A stretch of DNA of 64,000 bases from Tomocerus qinae (Eukaryota; Arthropoda; Collembola; Entomobryomorpha; Tomoceridae), in contig CM034548.1 of NCBI GenBank assembly GCA_020055645.1, forward strand, positions 47,484,296-47,548,295. The letters run 5' to 3'. How positions within the stretch are numbered: the stretch's first letter is position 1; each line of letters begins with the position of its first letter. A program made the position numbers and the translations under genes. Positions 27,401-37,592 of this stretch are shown here, piece by piece. The notes under the pieces were generated by a model. That model was not told the origin of the DNA, ran no database searches, and saw nothing but the letters and a program-made list of their open reading frames with translations.

Positions 27401-30400
27401 TATAATATACTTGGGTGTACAGACAGTATAAGTGGAAGGGGAGAGCGAAAGAAGGGAAATCGGAGGATTGGAAGAAAAAGAAGTTGAGATGAGTTGCTTT
27501 GGGTTGGGACGAGACGGAAGAGATAGTTGGAGATGGGAAAACATGTGAAGAACGTGTGTGAACGTGCGTATGGGAGTTTTGGACGTTGGAGGCTAAAAGA
27601 GACTATTGATGGCATACGTCTATTCACTTGAACGTTATTTCCAATAAAAAAGTTCATAGTGAGCCAAACCCTGCAAGAAAACTTCAGACAGACAAGAAAA
27701 GAAGACGCAAATCCTTCAGGCTAAAAAACTGACGATCGGCTCAGTCCGTGTACAATCCATGTAGCAACATATCTACTTACTTACCTTCCTCAGAAATACC
27801 TAGCTATGTACACCCAGTTAACAGTTACACTCACTCCTACTATCTACGATATTTATCGTATACGGCTAATATGGACTACAATCTTCAACTGCACGCTATG
27901 AATCCCTCCTGGATAAAGATCGTGTGTTTGCAAAGCAAGACTTGTTCCAAATTGTGCATTTCTTCTTGCAGTAGCGAATATTGAGGAACGGCTAAATGCG
28001 AACTACATTCAAGTATTTATATTATACTTATATATCACATAGACAGTGTATGCAGATCGCTACTCAAAAATTATATTATCATAGATAGAAATGTACAAAC
28101 TAAATGGCAACTCCACCGTGCATTACTTTATGCGAGTAGAAGGCATTCCCCACATTCAACCCAAGCACGAAGTAGAAACAATATAAGGTTTCTGTCGTAA
28201 TAATAAAATGTAAAAGGGCACAACAAGTTGAAAGAGATCTGAACCAATGTAGTTGCTTCAATTGGATTCATTGGGTTTCATCTAGGTGGATTTGATGTGG
28301 ATCGAATAGAGGCTATTCGATATTACTTTCAACATATTTAAATGGTTCTCTATTTCATCCAAACTTCAGAATATATCTCAGACTGCACTATGCGGTTATC
28401 TCGATTCAATCTTTGTTGTAAAATTTGGAAACTGTAGACAGAGAGAAACTTATTTTACTTGCATATGTAAATAAAATAGCATGGTTAAAAACATAATATA
28501 GCTTGAGCACGCACTAAATATTCAGAATACGATTAAATAAATGAAAAATATGCAACCGCAGAGAATATAGTTGAGCCTTATATAGTACTAATGTGATGAA
28601 ATACGTATTGGCCTAAAATTGTAAAGGATAAAAAATATAGAAACATTGACAACATTTATAATTTGGCTCGGCCCGATTTACCACTCGGCTGCTTATAGGA
28701 TAGTCTGCCCCGTCGGTGGACACGATATTATGTGGATGGCCTTGTTGAAATTTTATAAAATATGGCCAGCAAATTTTCAATGTTGATGGCTTTAAATCTA
28801 CTACTACTACAAGTAATTTGATATTTTAGGAAACTTTTAAGAAAATGTGTAGTAATAGTGTTGCTGGGGAAATTCCACTATCTAGCAAAATTCACTCACG
28901 GTTGGGGTTTTAGGAAAAGTTAGGGAAATCTTCAGAAAAACTGATTTATCAGGCAAATAAATCCTCAATCCTGTGAAATCCTGAAATTATTTTTTATTTA
29001 ATAAATATAATCTCTATTTTATAATCGTAGACTTGATAAAGCAATAAATTTACCTACCTATATATCTATGTATGTATGTTTGTATGTATGTCTGGTAGGG
29101 CGATCGTAAAAGTAAAATTTGCATTTCATGAAATGTGGAAATGAGTGTTGAAAGTAGAATAAGCCGAGGCTCTAGCAGTATACCAAAATTAAAATAGAAT
29201 TGTTTCATAATATGCACATTTTGTGTAATGCAACTTTCAGAAGTATCAGCTGAGTTAAAAGTGTTTTGCTTTGTTGTGAAGTGTTTTTTACTGCATACAC
29301 TGTTTACATTTTGCACTTTCAATTCATTCTTTGGTGAGTTTTGACGAAAAAACAAACTACCGAATTCACTTCCGTATGCCTGTCAAAAGAAATACTCATT
29401 TTTTTAATCTGAAAATTATCAACTGCGTATTCATACTTACACGTCCTGAAGACTGAAACTGCTGCTGAAACGGATTAAACGTATGGTAAAATTTAATTTG
29501 TACACTTTAAATAAGATCTCAAAAAGTAGGTTTCATGTTATTTATTTGAAACCAATTGTTATTTGTAATTTTAGCTTATAATAATTTCCATTGTATTTGA
29601 ATAATATTTTCTTCATTTAAAAGTCGTAGTGTATTTTCTGCACAATAAAGAAGATTCAATGTGTTTACTATTGGCTAATGACTTTCCAACAAATTATCGA
29701 ATAATTATGTATATAATAATTACATATTATAATTATAATTACATATAATGTAAAAAGTATAGATATGCACCAAAAATTTGGTGTATATGATGGGTTTGCT
29801 AGGTTCGTTCCTTTGCTGGGTTCACTAGTGTTATTATAATCGCATTTACTTCATTATGTTTGTGTAGCAAAGAGACAGTGCCATTAACACAAACCCGTTG
29901 CTATCACTGTTATGATTTATCACTATCTTGGCTTTTCTATAAAATTTGGAATGCCTAAGAGGTCTGAAAAGAAAAATACGAGATATTATGAATAGTAGAA
30001 ACTGCACAAAGCAAAAAAGGAAAGATAATGTTTTTGAGAGGTAACATAATTGTGAGTATACATACAGGAAACTTTTAAAAGAAATTGTAGTAGCATGAAT
30101 GAAATGGAATTTTATGGGATTGAACGGAAGCAAAGTAGAAAGGGATTCAATTGACAAAGTTTAAATGCAATTTGATGTTATGCAATAAGTATGTCGGACA
30201 TGAGATTCACTGGATTCGTACGAACAGAAGTAACTCAAGGGATAGTCAGAGAATGATGTAGTTAGCCATATAAAACTCATCTCGTAGTGACTCTGCACGT
30301 CAATGGCATTTCTCCATTGATAAGTTCTGTTGGATGGTGGGAATGGCAGTTTGAGATTTTACTTGAATTAAATGACTATCTCTACTCTACTCTCACTCAC

Positions 30401-33400
30401 TCGCTGATTGGAACGAGCTAGTTCTCAATAGGAGTGCAGAAACAGTAAGCTCAGCTCCACTGGTAGAGAAATTAATTTGTAGACACTCAAATTAATTTAA
30501 GATAAAATGATTTTGCGGTGGTTGGCACTCTAAGGTATCCATCTAGGTATGTAATATTATTTGGGAGAGAAATGGAGAGGCACCTTGCTGACAATATACA
30601 TACATGTAGGTATGTATGTGGACACACAAATAATGTTATTAGGAATACATGAGTACTACTAGGTGCACACACGTTGAATGTACCTTCATTCTGTTAGTTT
30701 TGTGTAATATTATGTAGTACTTAGTGGGAGGTTTAGACTTTGATGTTCTATTGAGCCGGGGCAGAGCGAGTCTTGCAGTAAATTGCAAGTGTGTTGTCTG
30801 GCTGAATGTGTATTCTAGTGTAGAGTAGCAATAGGATTAGATACACTGCCCAAAGGCAGTCAGTCAGTCTCTTTCTCACTCTATAGCACTTTCACTTTGT
30901 AAGTTTCTTATAGGATGTATGTACTATGTAAGTAAAAGTGCCTATACCATGTGCAGAGAATACTTTCTCCACACTTATCTGTATGTACACAGTCTATCCG
31001 TCCACATTCGTTAGTTATTTGTAGGGAGAAAATATTAAACCTGTACCGTTCCTTGTAGCGTATTTAGGTCTACGTGTTTTCTGTGTCCCATCGTTTGTAT
31101 TGGTAATCTAGTGGGCTTCCTTAATAGCTCTCTATAGAGTAATCAGCTTAGAGACAACATGGGACGAACAAGGGAAGCTGGCGTATGTATTGCCAAAGGA
31201 ATACATAAAAGACATGACATTGGATGCTCCGGCTTGACTTCACTTGACTTAGTGTGTCAGGGCCGGTTTTACGTCCAACAAAAGTCTAAGCCTCTCTCTC
31301 TCTCCTCTGTCCCACATATATAACTATATATTTATATAATCGCTGCTCGGCTGTTTCAACAACGAACGTTCTTCCTCCCTACTCACATAATACTATAGTG
31401 GCTACATAGTAAATACCACGGCCACCACCGTGCGTGTGTATCTTTCTATTTATTTACGTTGTCAACTAAATATAAGCATTATTCTTCTTCGTCTTCAGCT
31501 AAGAAGACTAGCCGAGGTCCTTAGTGAGTATATAGAAAACTTCCTCAAGGGGTAGGTACACGGAACTCAAGGAAAAGGAATTGACTCGTATTAGTGCCAT
31601 GAGATAAACTGGAGATAAAAGAACATGATGCTAAGTGCAGTGCAGTGGGTACCTAGTAGGTACTTGTGTTTCCAAAGCACAACTACAAGCGTAGCTCCTG
31701 CATCCCGTACAGATCGTAATATTATGTTAGGTAGGAAAAGCCATAGTAAGTGGACGCACCGATTTTCTGATACATGGTTGTGGGAGAAAGCTGCGGGGTG
31801 CAGGCAAAGTTCTCGACAGTCAGTTCTCGCAGAGTACAGTTGGTCAATCGATCTGGCAGAGCACATCGAGGCTCCACGGAATTGGCCACATTCCGCTCTC
31901 CCAGCCACAACCGCAGCTCCAACAATCGACAGTCACATTCCCAGGGATTATCTTCAAGCCAAACGCCTTTTAGGGCCACGGGGAGACTTCTTAGCCCGGA
32001 CAAACGTCTCAGCTTGTTCCCGTTCAATTTCAGCCACTCCAGACTCACCAAGCCGTCAAACGCTCCCTGAAATCCCAAAATTTGGTTCTCAAATTCATAA
32101 TCAAATATTTAAGGACATTAAGGGGACATACTATAAGGCTAACTTACTTAAATGCCCATAACATATACTAATTATATGTGGTCGTATATCTGTGTTTACC
32201 ACTTTGTACTTATCAGTACACAAGTGCACTGGTAAGTGCATTTGTAAATAAATAAAGCAGATGTGGAGAATTTATTGTGAAGATATACGTCAAGTTGTAC
32301 GTATATGTGTCGTAGACTGGGAGGGAAAGGTGACTGGGAGGGATATAATGTCCCTCTCCGTCTAGACTGGGTGGGATAGCTCTGTACCGCTAGCGGTACC
32401 GAACCATGAGGTTTCCGACTGGGAGGGATATGTCGGAAAGGATTGATATGAATGATTCTATGTGTATAAGTGCCACAACTATCGCAGACTTTAGGTTACT
32501 CTTATGTTTTTTATTCATTGTAATCATTATTTTCTATAATATTTATAAATATTCAGTATATTGCCCTTTTTGTATCAGTGATAATTAAATCATAAATTAT
32601 TAAGTCAAGATTGACAGTCAAATGGTTAAGTAGATTACGCTGCTATTGCGGAAATTCCATTTTGTCTTATTAAAAAAAGTAAATTTAAATGAAACTCACT
32701 TCCCTAACTTCCCACAAAACAGCAACCTCTATGTAATTCAGCTTATATATTCTTCATAGTAAATGTAAACCTTGCTGAAAGTGATACTTCCACACGCTCT
32801 TAGACTTACTTTACTGCCAACAAACGTAGCATAGCAATGTAACATACTTAACCATTTGAATTCCAATCTTGACTTAATTAAATTATGATTTAATTATGAC
32901 TGATACTAAAAATGCAATATTATAATTAATATTTATGAATATTATTGAAAATAAGGATTACAATAAATAAAAAATGTAGAGTAACCTAAAATCTGCGATA
33001 GTTGTGGGTTGTAGCACTTATACACGTAGAATCATTCATATCAATCCTTTACAACCTATCCCTCCCTGTCGGAAACCTCATGGTTCGGTACCGCTAGCGG
33101 TACAGAACTATCCCACCCAGTCTAGACGGAGAGGGACATTATATCCCTCCCAGTCACCTTTCCCTCCCAGTCTACGACATATGTTTTGAAAGGAAATGAG
33201 TATTTTATTTTGTTAAATGCATTAGAGTTGTGAGGCCGAGATTGAAAAGGTGATTAGAAATAAAGAGCTTGTGGAAGTGTGAAAGAAAATCTCAAAGGTT
33301 TTGTGTGTTCCTTTACAAGGTTTGATAGTCAGGGAGGTCAATAGTTAGATAGGATACGCGTAGACTAGAAATCAACTGAATTCCGGTCAAGTCAGATCTG

Positions 33401-36400
33401 AAGACAAGCAGAGGCAAGTTTATTGAGCACTCGAGTTCAGCTACGAGAAAGCCACGCAGACTGCAGACTAAGCGTAATATTTTCTTTCTTGCCATTGCCC
33501 GCTCTTTGCTAACGAGAGAAAATTTGAGATAAATCTCCAGAGACACAAATGGAGAAAATGTCTAGTTGATTTTATTGAAAAGGAGGACAAGACAAGAGAG
33601 CGCGAAGGAAGAAAGGAGTCAGGGAAGTTAACTAACTGAGTGATGATGATTTGCTATTTAGTAACTATACGGAAAACTAAACTAAGGATACAACTGTTTT
33701 TATTATAGTCAGTGTAGTCAGTAGAGAGGTGAGAATCTACAGAGTCCATGCGAATACATTACTATTATTTCAACTACTGTATTTGCTCACTGCAGCCAGG
33801 TTGAAGAAAAGGGAAGATGATTCTGACAGTATGTAATGTGTGTGGGCACTAATGAAGTATAAGCGAGTGTATTTATAGTATTTAGTAGCACACAATCATG
33901 ATAGAGTTATTATGTACCTAGGTACATCGCATAATAAACGAAATAGACAGCGCAGTGTCGTTCATCCAAAAAGTCTGATTGAACTTAGCTAAATGTCTAT
34001 GCTGAGTCTTTCCAGTTAATTTGGTTTTGTTTGCTTGGCTTTGAGAGGGGTAACGAGAATAATAGGAACTGTAAGCATTGCCGTGTATTATTCCAATATG
34101 CCATGGGAAGTTGCAAGAAGTATGTATTTATGTGTGGAAATGTGCGAGTTGGTTAGTTGGGCAATGACGGGGGAAAAAGAAGCGAACTGACCTTTTCAAT
34201 AACTTCGATGCCACAATGACTCATTTCCAGATGTGTGAGAGCCTCGAGAGCAATAAAAACATTTTTCTGGACGACTGCAATTGGATTTCCATTCAGAAAG
34301 AGTTTCATGAGACCTTGACAGCCTGGGAAGGCGGGTCCTGGAACTTCTCTCATAACATTATGACTTAAGTCCAGTTCCACCAAGTTCCTCAGTCCGTGGA
34401 ATGCCTTCGAATTGATGTGAGACAGTCGACACTTTGATAAGTAGATTTTCTGAAGGTTGATCAGACCCAGACGCATGAAATGATCATGGGGCAGCGTCTC
34501 GAAACTGTTCCCCGACACGTCCAGCACCTGTCCAGTACAATCCATGAAGTCTTTTTCAATCAACATTTACTTTTTACACAGAAAACCAATTGAATAGAGT
34601 AATCGGCTAGTTAGCTGGTCAGACTCCAACCATCCCAAGGCCGGTCCACTCACAGATATTCCCCCACTTTCACACAGAAATACTTAATCCCAAGGGTTTT
34701 CTTTGTGTACCAAGGAATTTCTCAAGTCCAACATTTTGTGACGTTTATCTCTCTTTAAATTTATCGTTACTTTTAGCCCGCATCATTCATCACACCACAT
34801 TACAGTATAGATTACAACTAACACTCAATCTGCCATCCCTACACACTATAGTATATGTACCTCTACTGTATTACAATAATATGGCTAATCCCACTAGGCA
34901 GCTCTTTTTTCTTATCGTAGAATGCAATGGTGAGGGCTGCTAACGAAACGAGTTACTGCAGTTTCACGGGTACTACTTACTACAAGCAAGGTCGGTCCGC
35001 TAAGTGCAGATCTACATGTCCCCTGCAAATAATCACATCCTAAATGAAATTACTCTGCGATTTGGTTTATTCTATTCATCATGTCATCTCTATATTATAA
35101 CCACAATCTGAGACAAAGCAATAAATTTAACTACCTACCTATGAATTTATCTATCTGTGTATGCATGTCTCGCAGGGAGACCCTAAAAGTAAAATGTGCA
35201 TGTCGACTTCCTCTAAACCATATTAAGCCATATGATTTAAAGCACCGCACCACTGCAGTTGCAGTAAGCATAATAAAAAGCTACTAGGCCCTATTGGATT
35301 TCATTCATCATTCAAGAATAAATAATTTCAAAAGATTTGTGCGTCAATATTTGGTTTAATAATTTCGAGACGTTCTTATACCAGAGTGTATTTCAATGTT
35401 TTATACAATATGCTTCTGCCTCGCATAAGCGCTTGCGCATTTAGGCTTTCCCTACCAGACATACATAGATACATGGATAGGTTGGTTTTATTGCTTTATC
35501 TCAGATTGTGGTTATATACTAGAATTAAACCACTAGTAAGCTGTCCAATATAATATTAGCAAACAGGAAGTTTCTATTATATTCAGTCTTTTAATATGAA
35601 AAGCAGAAGATTTAATTTCTAACTAATGCTTAGTAAAGTTGACCGGGAGTCATTGCAAGTAGGCCCTAGCGGCTTGAGCGGTAGCATAGCTCTACTTATG
35701 AACGTGAAGTGACCATGACCAAAGTGGTCCATAGAGTTTTATTTTAAACTAGGCCATCAGTACTACTATTGAATTTTAAAAGATTACGAAGTATTTCAAT
35801 ATTTGGTCTAGTTTCTAAATATTATTATATTATGAGCTATTAAAACGAATAATGACAAATCTCAGTTGCAACGAAATTAATTTTCCATACTTAGTAACAA
35901 AATTTAATTCGTAGCAACTGAGATTTGCCATTTTACGGTGGAAGTGCTCATATAATACTAAAACTAATACTCAGATAGAGTTGAGTTTATAGTTTTATGT
36001 GATACTAGCCGTTCACAGGACCCAAGCTCTGTGTTAATCAAAGCTAGTGAGCTCACGAAGAACCATATTTATTTGCCACTACCCAGCACACCATTTAGGT
36101 CAGTGTTAAGTTTTGTTAATTGTTTATGAGCAAAAGTTAGTAGCAGTAATCGTAATGCAAATTGGTGGCTCATTGTAATAATCACTATAATAATATAATT
36201 CTCATTGGGAGCGTATTGGCATTTACACGAAGATCTGATACATACAAGCCGACGGATACCTACGGAATTATAAATGCGCATGCGCTACATCGTGTTTATA
36301 CTGTAAAGATGACAAGCGATTTAATTTTAATGAATGAACCGTAGTTGACTATGTAGTCAAGCTTTTTTTTATTTTTCTACTAGGCCCCTAGTACTGTTAG

Positions 36401-37276
36401 GAATCCAGTATTGCTATTTTATTTTACTAAAATGTTACACCCGCACAAACTATTCTAATGGGCAATAAAAAGTTATATTATATAGTTAACTCTATTATAT
36501 CATACTAAAATAGTTCAAATTGTTGCACATCTCTACAAACTGGTCGGCCGATATGCTTGCTGACTCTTTCTGTATATTTCGCATTTATAGAACTAAATCA
36601 AATCTTTCGTTCTTGAGATTCCAATACAATTAGATGGAAGACGAGCCCTGTATATACTCAACTGTTAACAAAACAATGTCAATTAATTTACACAGAACAA
36701 ATCTAGTTTATTTAGGCTTAATGCAATGCTATTGAAATTATTTCAAAAAGTCACTCATATTTTGTAGTTGGTTTGCCTTAGTTGAATCACCTTTCGAGAT
36801 TTCAAACGAAAACTTTCTCGTCTGAGTCAAAGTGTACACATCTTTTGTAAGATAAGAATTAATAGTAATTTTTCTTTTACTATGCTTAAATTGAATTTTG
36901 GTGAGTATGCATGGCTTATCTAAGCAAGTCCCAGCATGTTAGAATTGAGAAGTAGATACAAAATTAGACAGGCCAATATGTCTACCTGAGGAAAGTGTGG
37001 GTGGACGAAAAAAACATTTCTAAAGAATAAACTGAAATTGCATGAGATTAGCGTTACCTGAGTGTTAGCGTCAATGGGACCAGGAAATGTGCGGAGAGAG
37101 CGATTTACGCACTCCACAGTCTGTTTCCCATTTTTCCATTTGCAGACGCAGTCAGAAGGGCAGGCTGACACTGACTGGAGAAGCCCACAGCCCAAGCCCA
37201 CGACAAAAAGTAAACAAAAGGATGACAGCTTGTGTGGCAATGGCTGTGATGCGGGCTCCTTTCTCTGTCTCGGCAT
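16370..37276 (-). CDS. kek5: kek5-like kekkon: LRR/Ig transmembrane protein, 4 coding exons
   Basis: Four minus-strand exons (37276-37058, 34527-34192, 32066-31760, 18411-16370) join in frame into 967 residues. All introns are GT-AG, with phases 0, 0 and 1. The order is signal peptide (about 1-38), cysteine-rich LRR N-cap (C39, C43, C45, C56), about six leucine-rich repeats (74-225), LRR C-cap (C229, C231, C253, C274), one Ig domain (C297, W309, C410), one transmembrane helix (about 451-474), and a tail of roughly 490 residues ending in TEI. This order is diagnostic of the kekkon family, neuronal and epithelial surface proteins; Drosophila Kek1 binds and inhibits the EGF receptor, and Kek5 has been linked to BMP signalling and adhesion. 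The kek5 assignment rests on remembered similarity in the N-cap (CVCKWKNGKQTVEC), the Ig domain (WLFNGK...SNSSL, NGTF.C..QN.AG) and the length (fly Kek5 is about 930 residues). Other kekkon paralogues are the alternative. The family is very secure; the paralogue less so. Confidence 0.9.
16784..16810 (-). repeat. kek5: coding CAC/CAT-ACx microsatellite in kek5 tail
   Basis: An alternating His-Thr run (residues 822-830) is encoded by a CACACC/CACACA-type repeat. A second His-rich run at 16943-16993 (residues 761-777, Gly/Asn/Pro-His) is similar in kind. Repeat length is likely to vary between individuals or species. Confidence 0.8.
24471..24647 (-). CDS. possible small secreted peptide inside kek5 intron 3
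   Basis: A 58-codon frame from an ATG in an A-rich context (aaaaatATG) begins MLAYATLHLLTLAALTGLL, which looks like a signal peptide, with possible cleavage after CLTECS. The remainder has a C-x-C-x2-C group (RLCLCEFC) and ends at TAA. The frame is open for 27 codons upstream as well. Short frames with a hydrophobic start arise by chance, and there is no conserved match I recognise. Confidence 0.18.
   Translation of the reverse strand: MLAYATLHLLTLAALTGLLCLTECSPAKVNLDNLNFLYAFRLCLCEFCAENSAESTNK
29017..29120. mobile_element. single end of a DNA element related to 35098-35514
   Basis: The stretch AAAGCAATAAATTTACC followed by a TATG/TGTATG-rich tract, then TCTGGTAGGG and GTAAAAGTAAAATTTGC, follows the left end of the element at 35098-35514 closely. 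I see no matching inverted end nearby, so this copy is truncated or decayed. It lies in kek5 intron 3. Confidence 0.6.
31760..32066 (-). CDS. kek5: kek5 coding exon 3: last LRR, LRR C-cap, start of Ig
   Basis: This exon has 102 full codons plus one base (residues 186-287 and the first base of D288). It completes the repeat begun in exon 2 (...EVIEK|GAFDGLVSLEWLKLNGNKL). It then gives the LRR C-cap, NPWECDCRLLELRLWL, with C229, C231, C253 and C274 plus an extra cysteine at 262 inside an N-glycosylation sequon (NCT). The end, FACTPQLSPTTMYQKI, is the linker and first strand of the Ig domain. Acceptor tttcag|GGA, phase 0; donor ATCG|GTGCGT at 31759, phase 1, as is usual next to Ig domains. Confidence 0.9.
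32067..34191 (-). other. kek5: kek5 intron 2 (about 2.1 kb, phase 0)
   Basis: GTCAGT donor at 34191 and tttcag acceptor at 32067. An 870-bp foldback element (32309-33178) occupies about 40 percent of the intron, starting about 240 nt from the acceptor. The rest is AT-rich sequence without recognisable features. Confidence 0.85.
32309..33178. mobile_element. long foldback DNA element in kek5 intron 2 (870 bp)
   Basis: The two ends are identical for at least 17 bases: GTCGTAGACTGGGAGGG on the left and its reverse complement at 33162-33178. ATATGT occurs directly on each side (32303-32308, 33179-33184), fitting a 6-bp target duplication. The inverted arms run about 320 bp (32309-32630 and 32850-33178) with scattered mismatches. 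The outer part holds repeated GACTGGGAGGGA units and, in each arm, the 16-bp palindrome GTACCGCTAGCGGTAC. The inner part is AT-rich. There is no coding sequence; the superfamily is unknown. Confidence 0.8.
34192..34527 (-). CDS. kek5: kek5 coding exon 2: leucine-rich repeats 1-5
   Basis: This exon has 112 codons (residues 74-185). It starts at VLDVSGNSFETLP, the usual kekkon first repeat straight after the N-cap. Successive repeats follow the LxxLxLxxN pattern, including NLQKIYLSKCRLSHI, NLVELDLSHNVMREV, GLMKLFLNGNPIAVV and ALTHLEMSHCGIEVI. Both ends are phase 0. The acceptor (actggacag|GTG) has a poor pyrimidine tract; the nearest pyrimidine-rich stretch is about 40 nt further upstream. The donor at 34191 is AAG|GTCAGT. 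The open frame runs on at both ends, so the borders rest on splice signals and on the continuity of the repeats. Confidence 0.88.
35098..35514. mobile_element. TA-flanked inverted-repeat element in kek5 intron 1 (417 bp)
   Basis: The ends TAACCACAATCTGAGAC and, inward from the right, TAACCACAATCTGAGAT are nearly identical, and similarity continues for about 100 bp into each arm (AAAGCAATAAA, TATGCATGTCT or TATGTATGTCT). TA flanks both ends (35096-35097, 35515-35516), as in Tc1/mariner-like MITEs. The 68-codon frame inside has no family features. Confidence 0.7.
35855..35928. repeat. 28-bp hairpin in kek5 intron 1
   Basis: Arms at 35855-35884 and 35900-35928 share AAATCTCAGTTGC and its complement and pair almost throughout, around a loop of about 15 nt. 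The size (about 74 nt) is compatible with a microRNA precursor, but a tiny foldback relic is just as likely. Confidence 0.55.
37058..37276 (-). CDS. kek5: kek5 coding exon 1: signal peptide and LRR N-cap
   Basis: This exon has 73 codons from ATG at 37276-37274. A TGA lies 11 codons upstream in the same frame and no ATG intervenes, so this is the first usable start; G at -3 gives a fair context. A basic N-region of about 19 residues precedes a hydrophobic core (FCLLFVVGLGCGLLQ), with likely cleavage at SVSA/C39. The rest is the LRR N-cap, CPSDCVC...QTVEC, then RTFPGPIDANTQ. The donor at 37057 reads CAG|GTAACG, phase 0. Upstream untranslated exons may exist; none can be fixed from sequence. Confidence 0.88.
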
Positions 37277-37592
37277 TTCACTCTTTTTCAACACTTTCGC
37301 CTTGTCTCAAAGAAAAAATATTCTCTTTACGAATGTACTTTAGCGTGGAAACTCTGCTGTTCTTTGCAGCACGCAGTTTGCAGAAAATTGGAGAGAGAGA
37401 TGTAGATAGAGGTAGTTTATGGTGATGTGTGCAAGGAAGGAAGCACGTAGTATCCCTACTTCTTCGCTCCGTGTAAATAATTGTGAGATTTTTACACACT
37501 CTCAAATCAAACTTTACACTTGTAGTATATTTGTTGCATCTATCACTCTATCTTTGTTTCTTTTGTAGTTGCTTAACCGTCTACCTACCAAC
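37277..37592 (-). promoter_or_regulatory. short spacer between the small gene and kek5 start codon
   Basis: This spacer of about 0.3 kb must hold the end of the upstream transcript and/or the kek5 5' leader. I found no minus-strand AATAAA or ATTAAA in it. A stretch rich in C and T around 37381-37420 (minus strand: ctctatctacatctctctctcc) followed by aacag near 37356 could be an acceptor for a spliced kek5 leader, but it is not strong. Confidence 0.3.

Larger units (their letters stand above)
18412..31759 (-). other. kek5: kek5 intron 3 (about 13.3 kb, phase 1)
   Basis: GTGCGT donor at 31759 and ttttgacag acceptor at 18412. The intron is mostly AT-rich sequence with short simple repeats (GAGT repeats at 21853-21870, AAAT repeats at 25084-25101) and one terminal fragment of a DNA transposon (29017-29120). 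Two minus-strand open frames inside it (24471-24647 and 25295-25723) are only weakly gene-like. Large first or Ig-linked introns in axon-guidance type genes often hold enhancers, but nothing here identifies one. Confidence 0.85.
34528..37057 (-). other. kek5: kek5 intron 1 (about 2.5 kb, phase 0)
   Basis: GTAACG donor at 37057; acceptor ending actggacag at 34528. It contains a 417-bp inverted-repeat element flanked by TA (35098-35514) and a small perfect-looking hairpin (35855-35928). Between about 35325 and 35815 there are short stretches resembling 44541-44580, which hint at a further dispersed repeat that I cannot delimit. Confidence 0.82.

Noticed and set aside
31625-32161. A 178-codon plus-strand frame
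   Set aside because: It is antisense to kek5 exon 3 and has no recognisable features.
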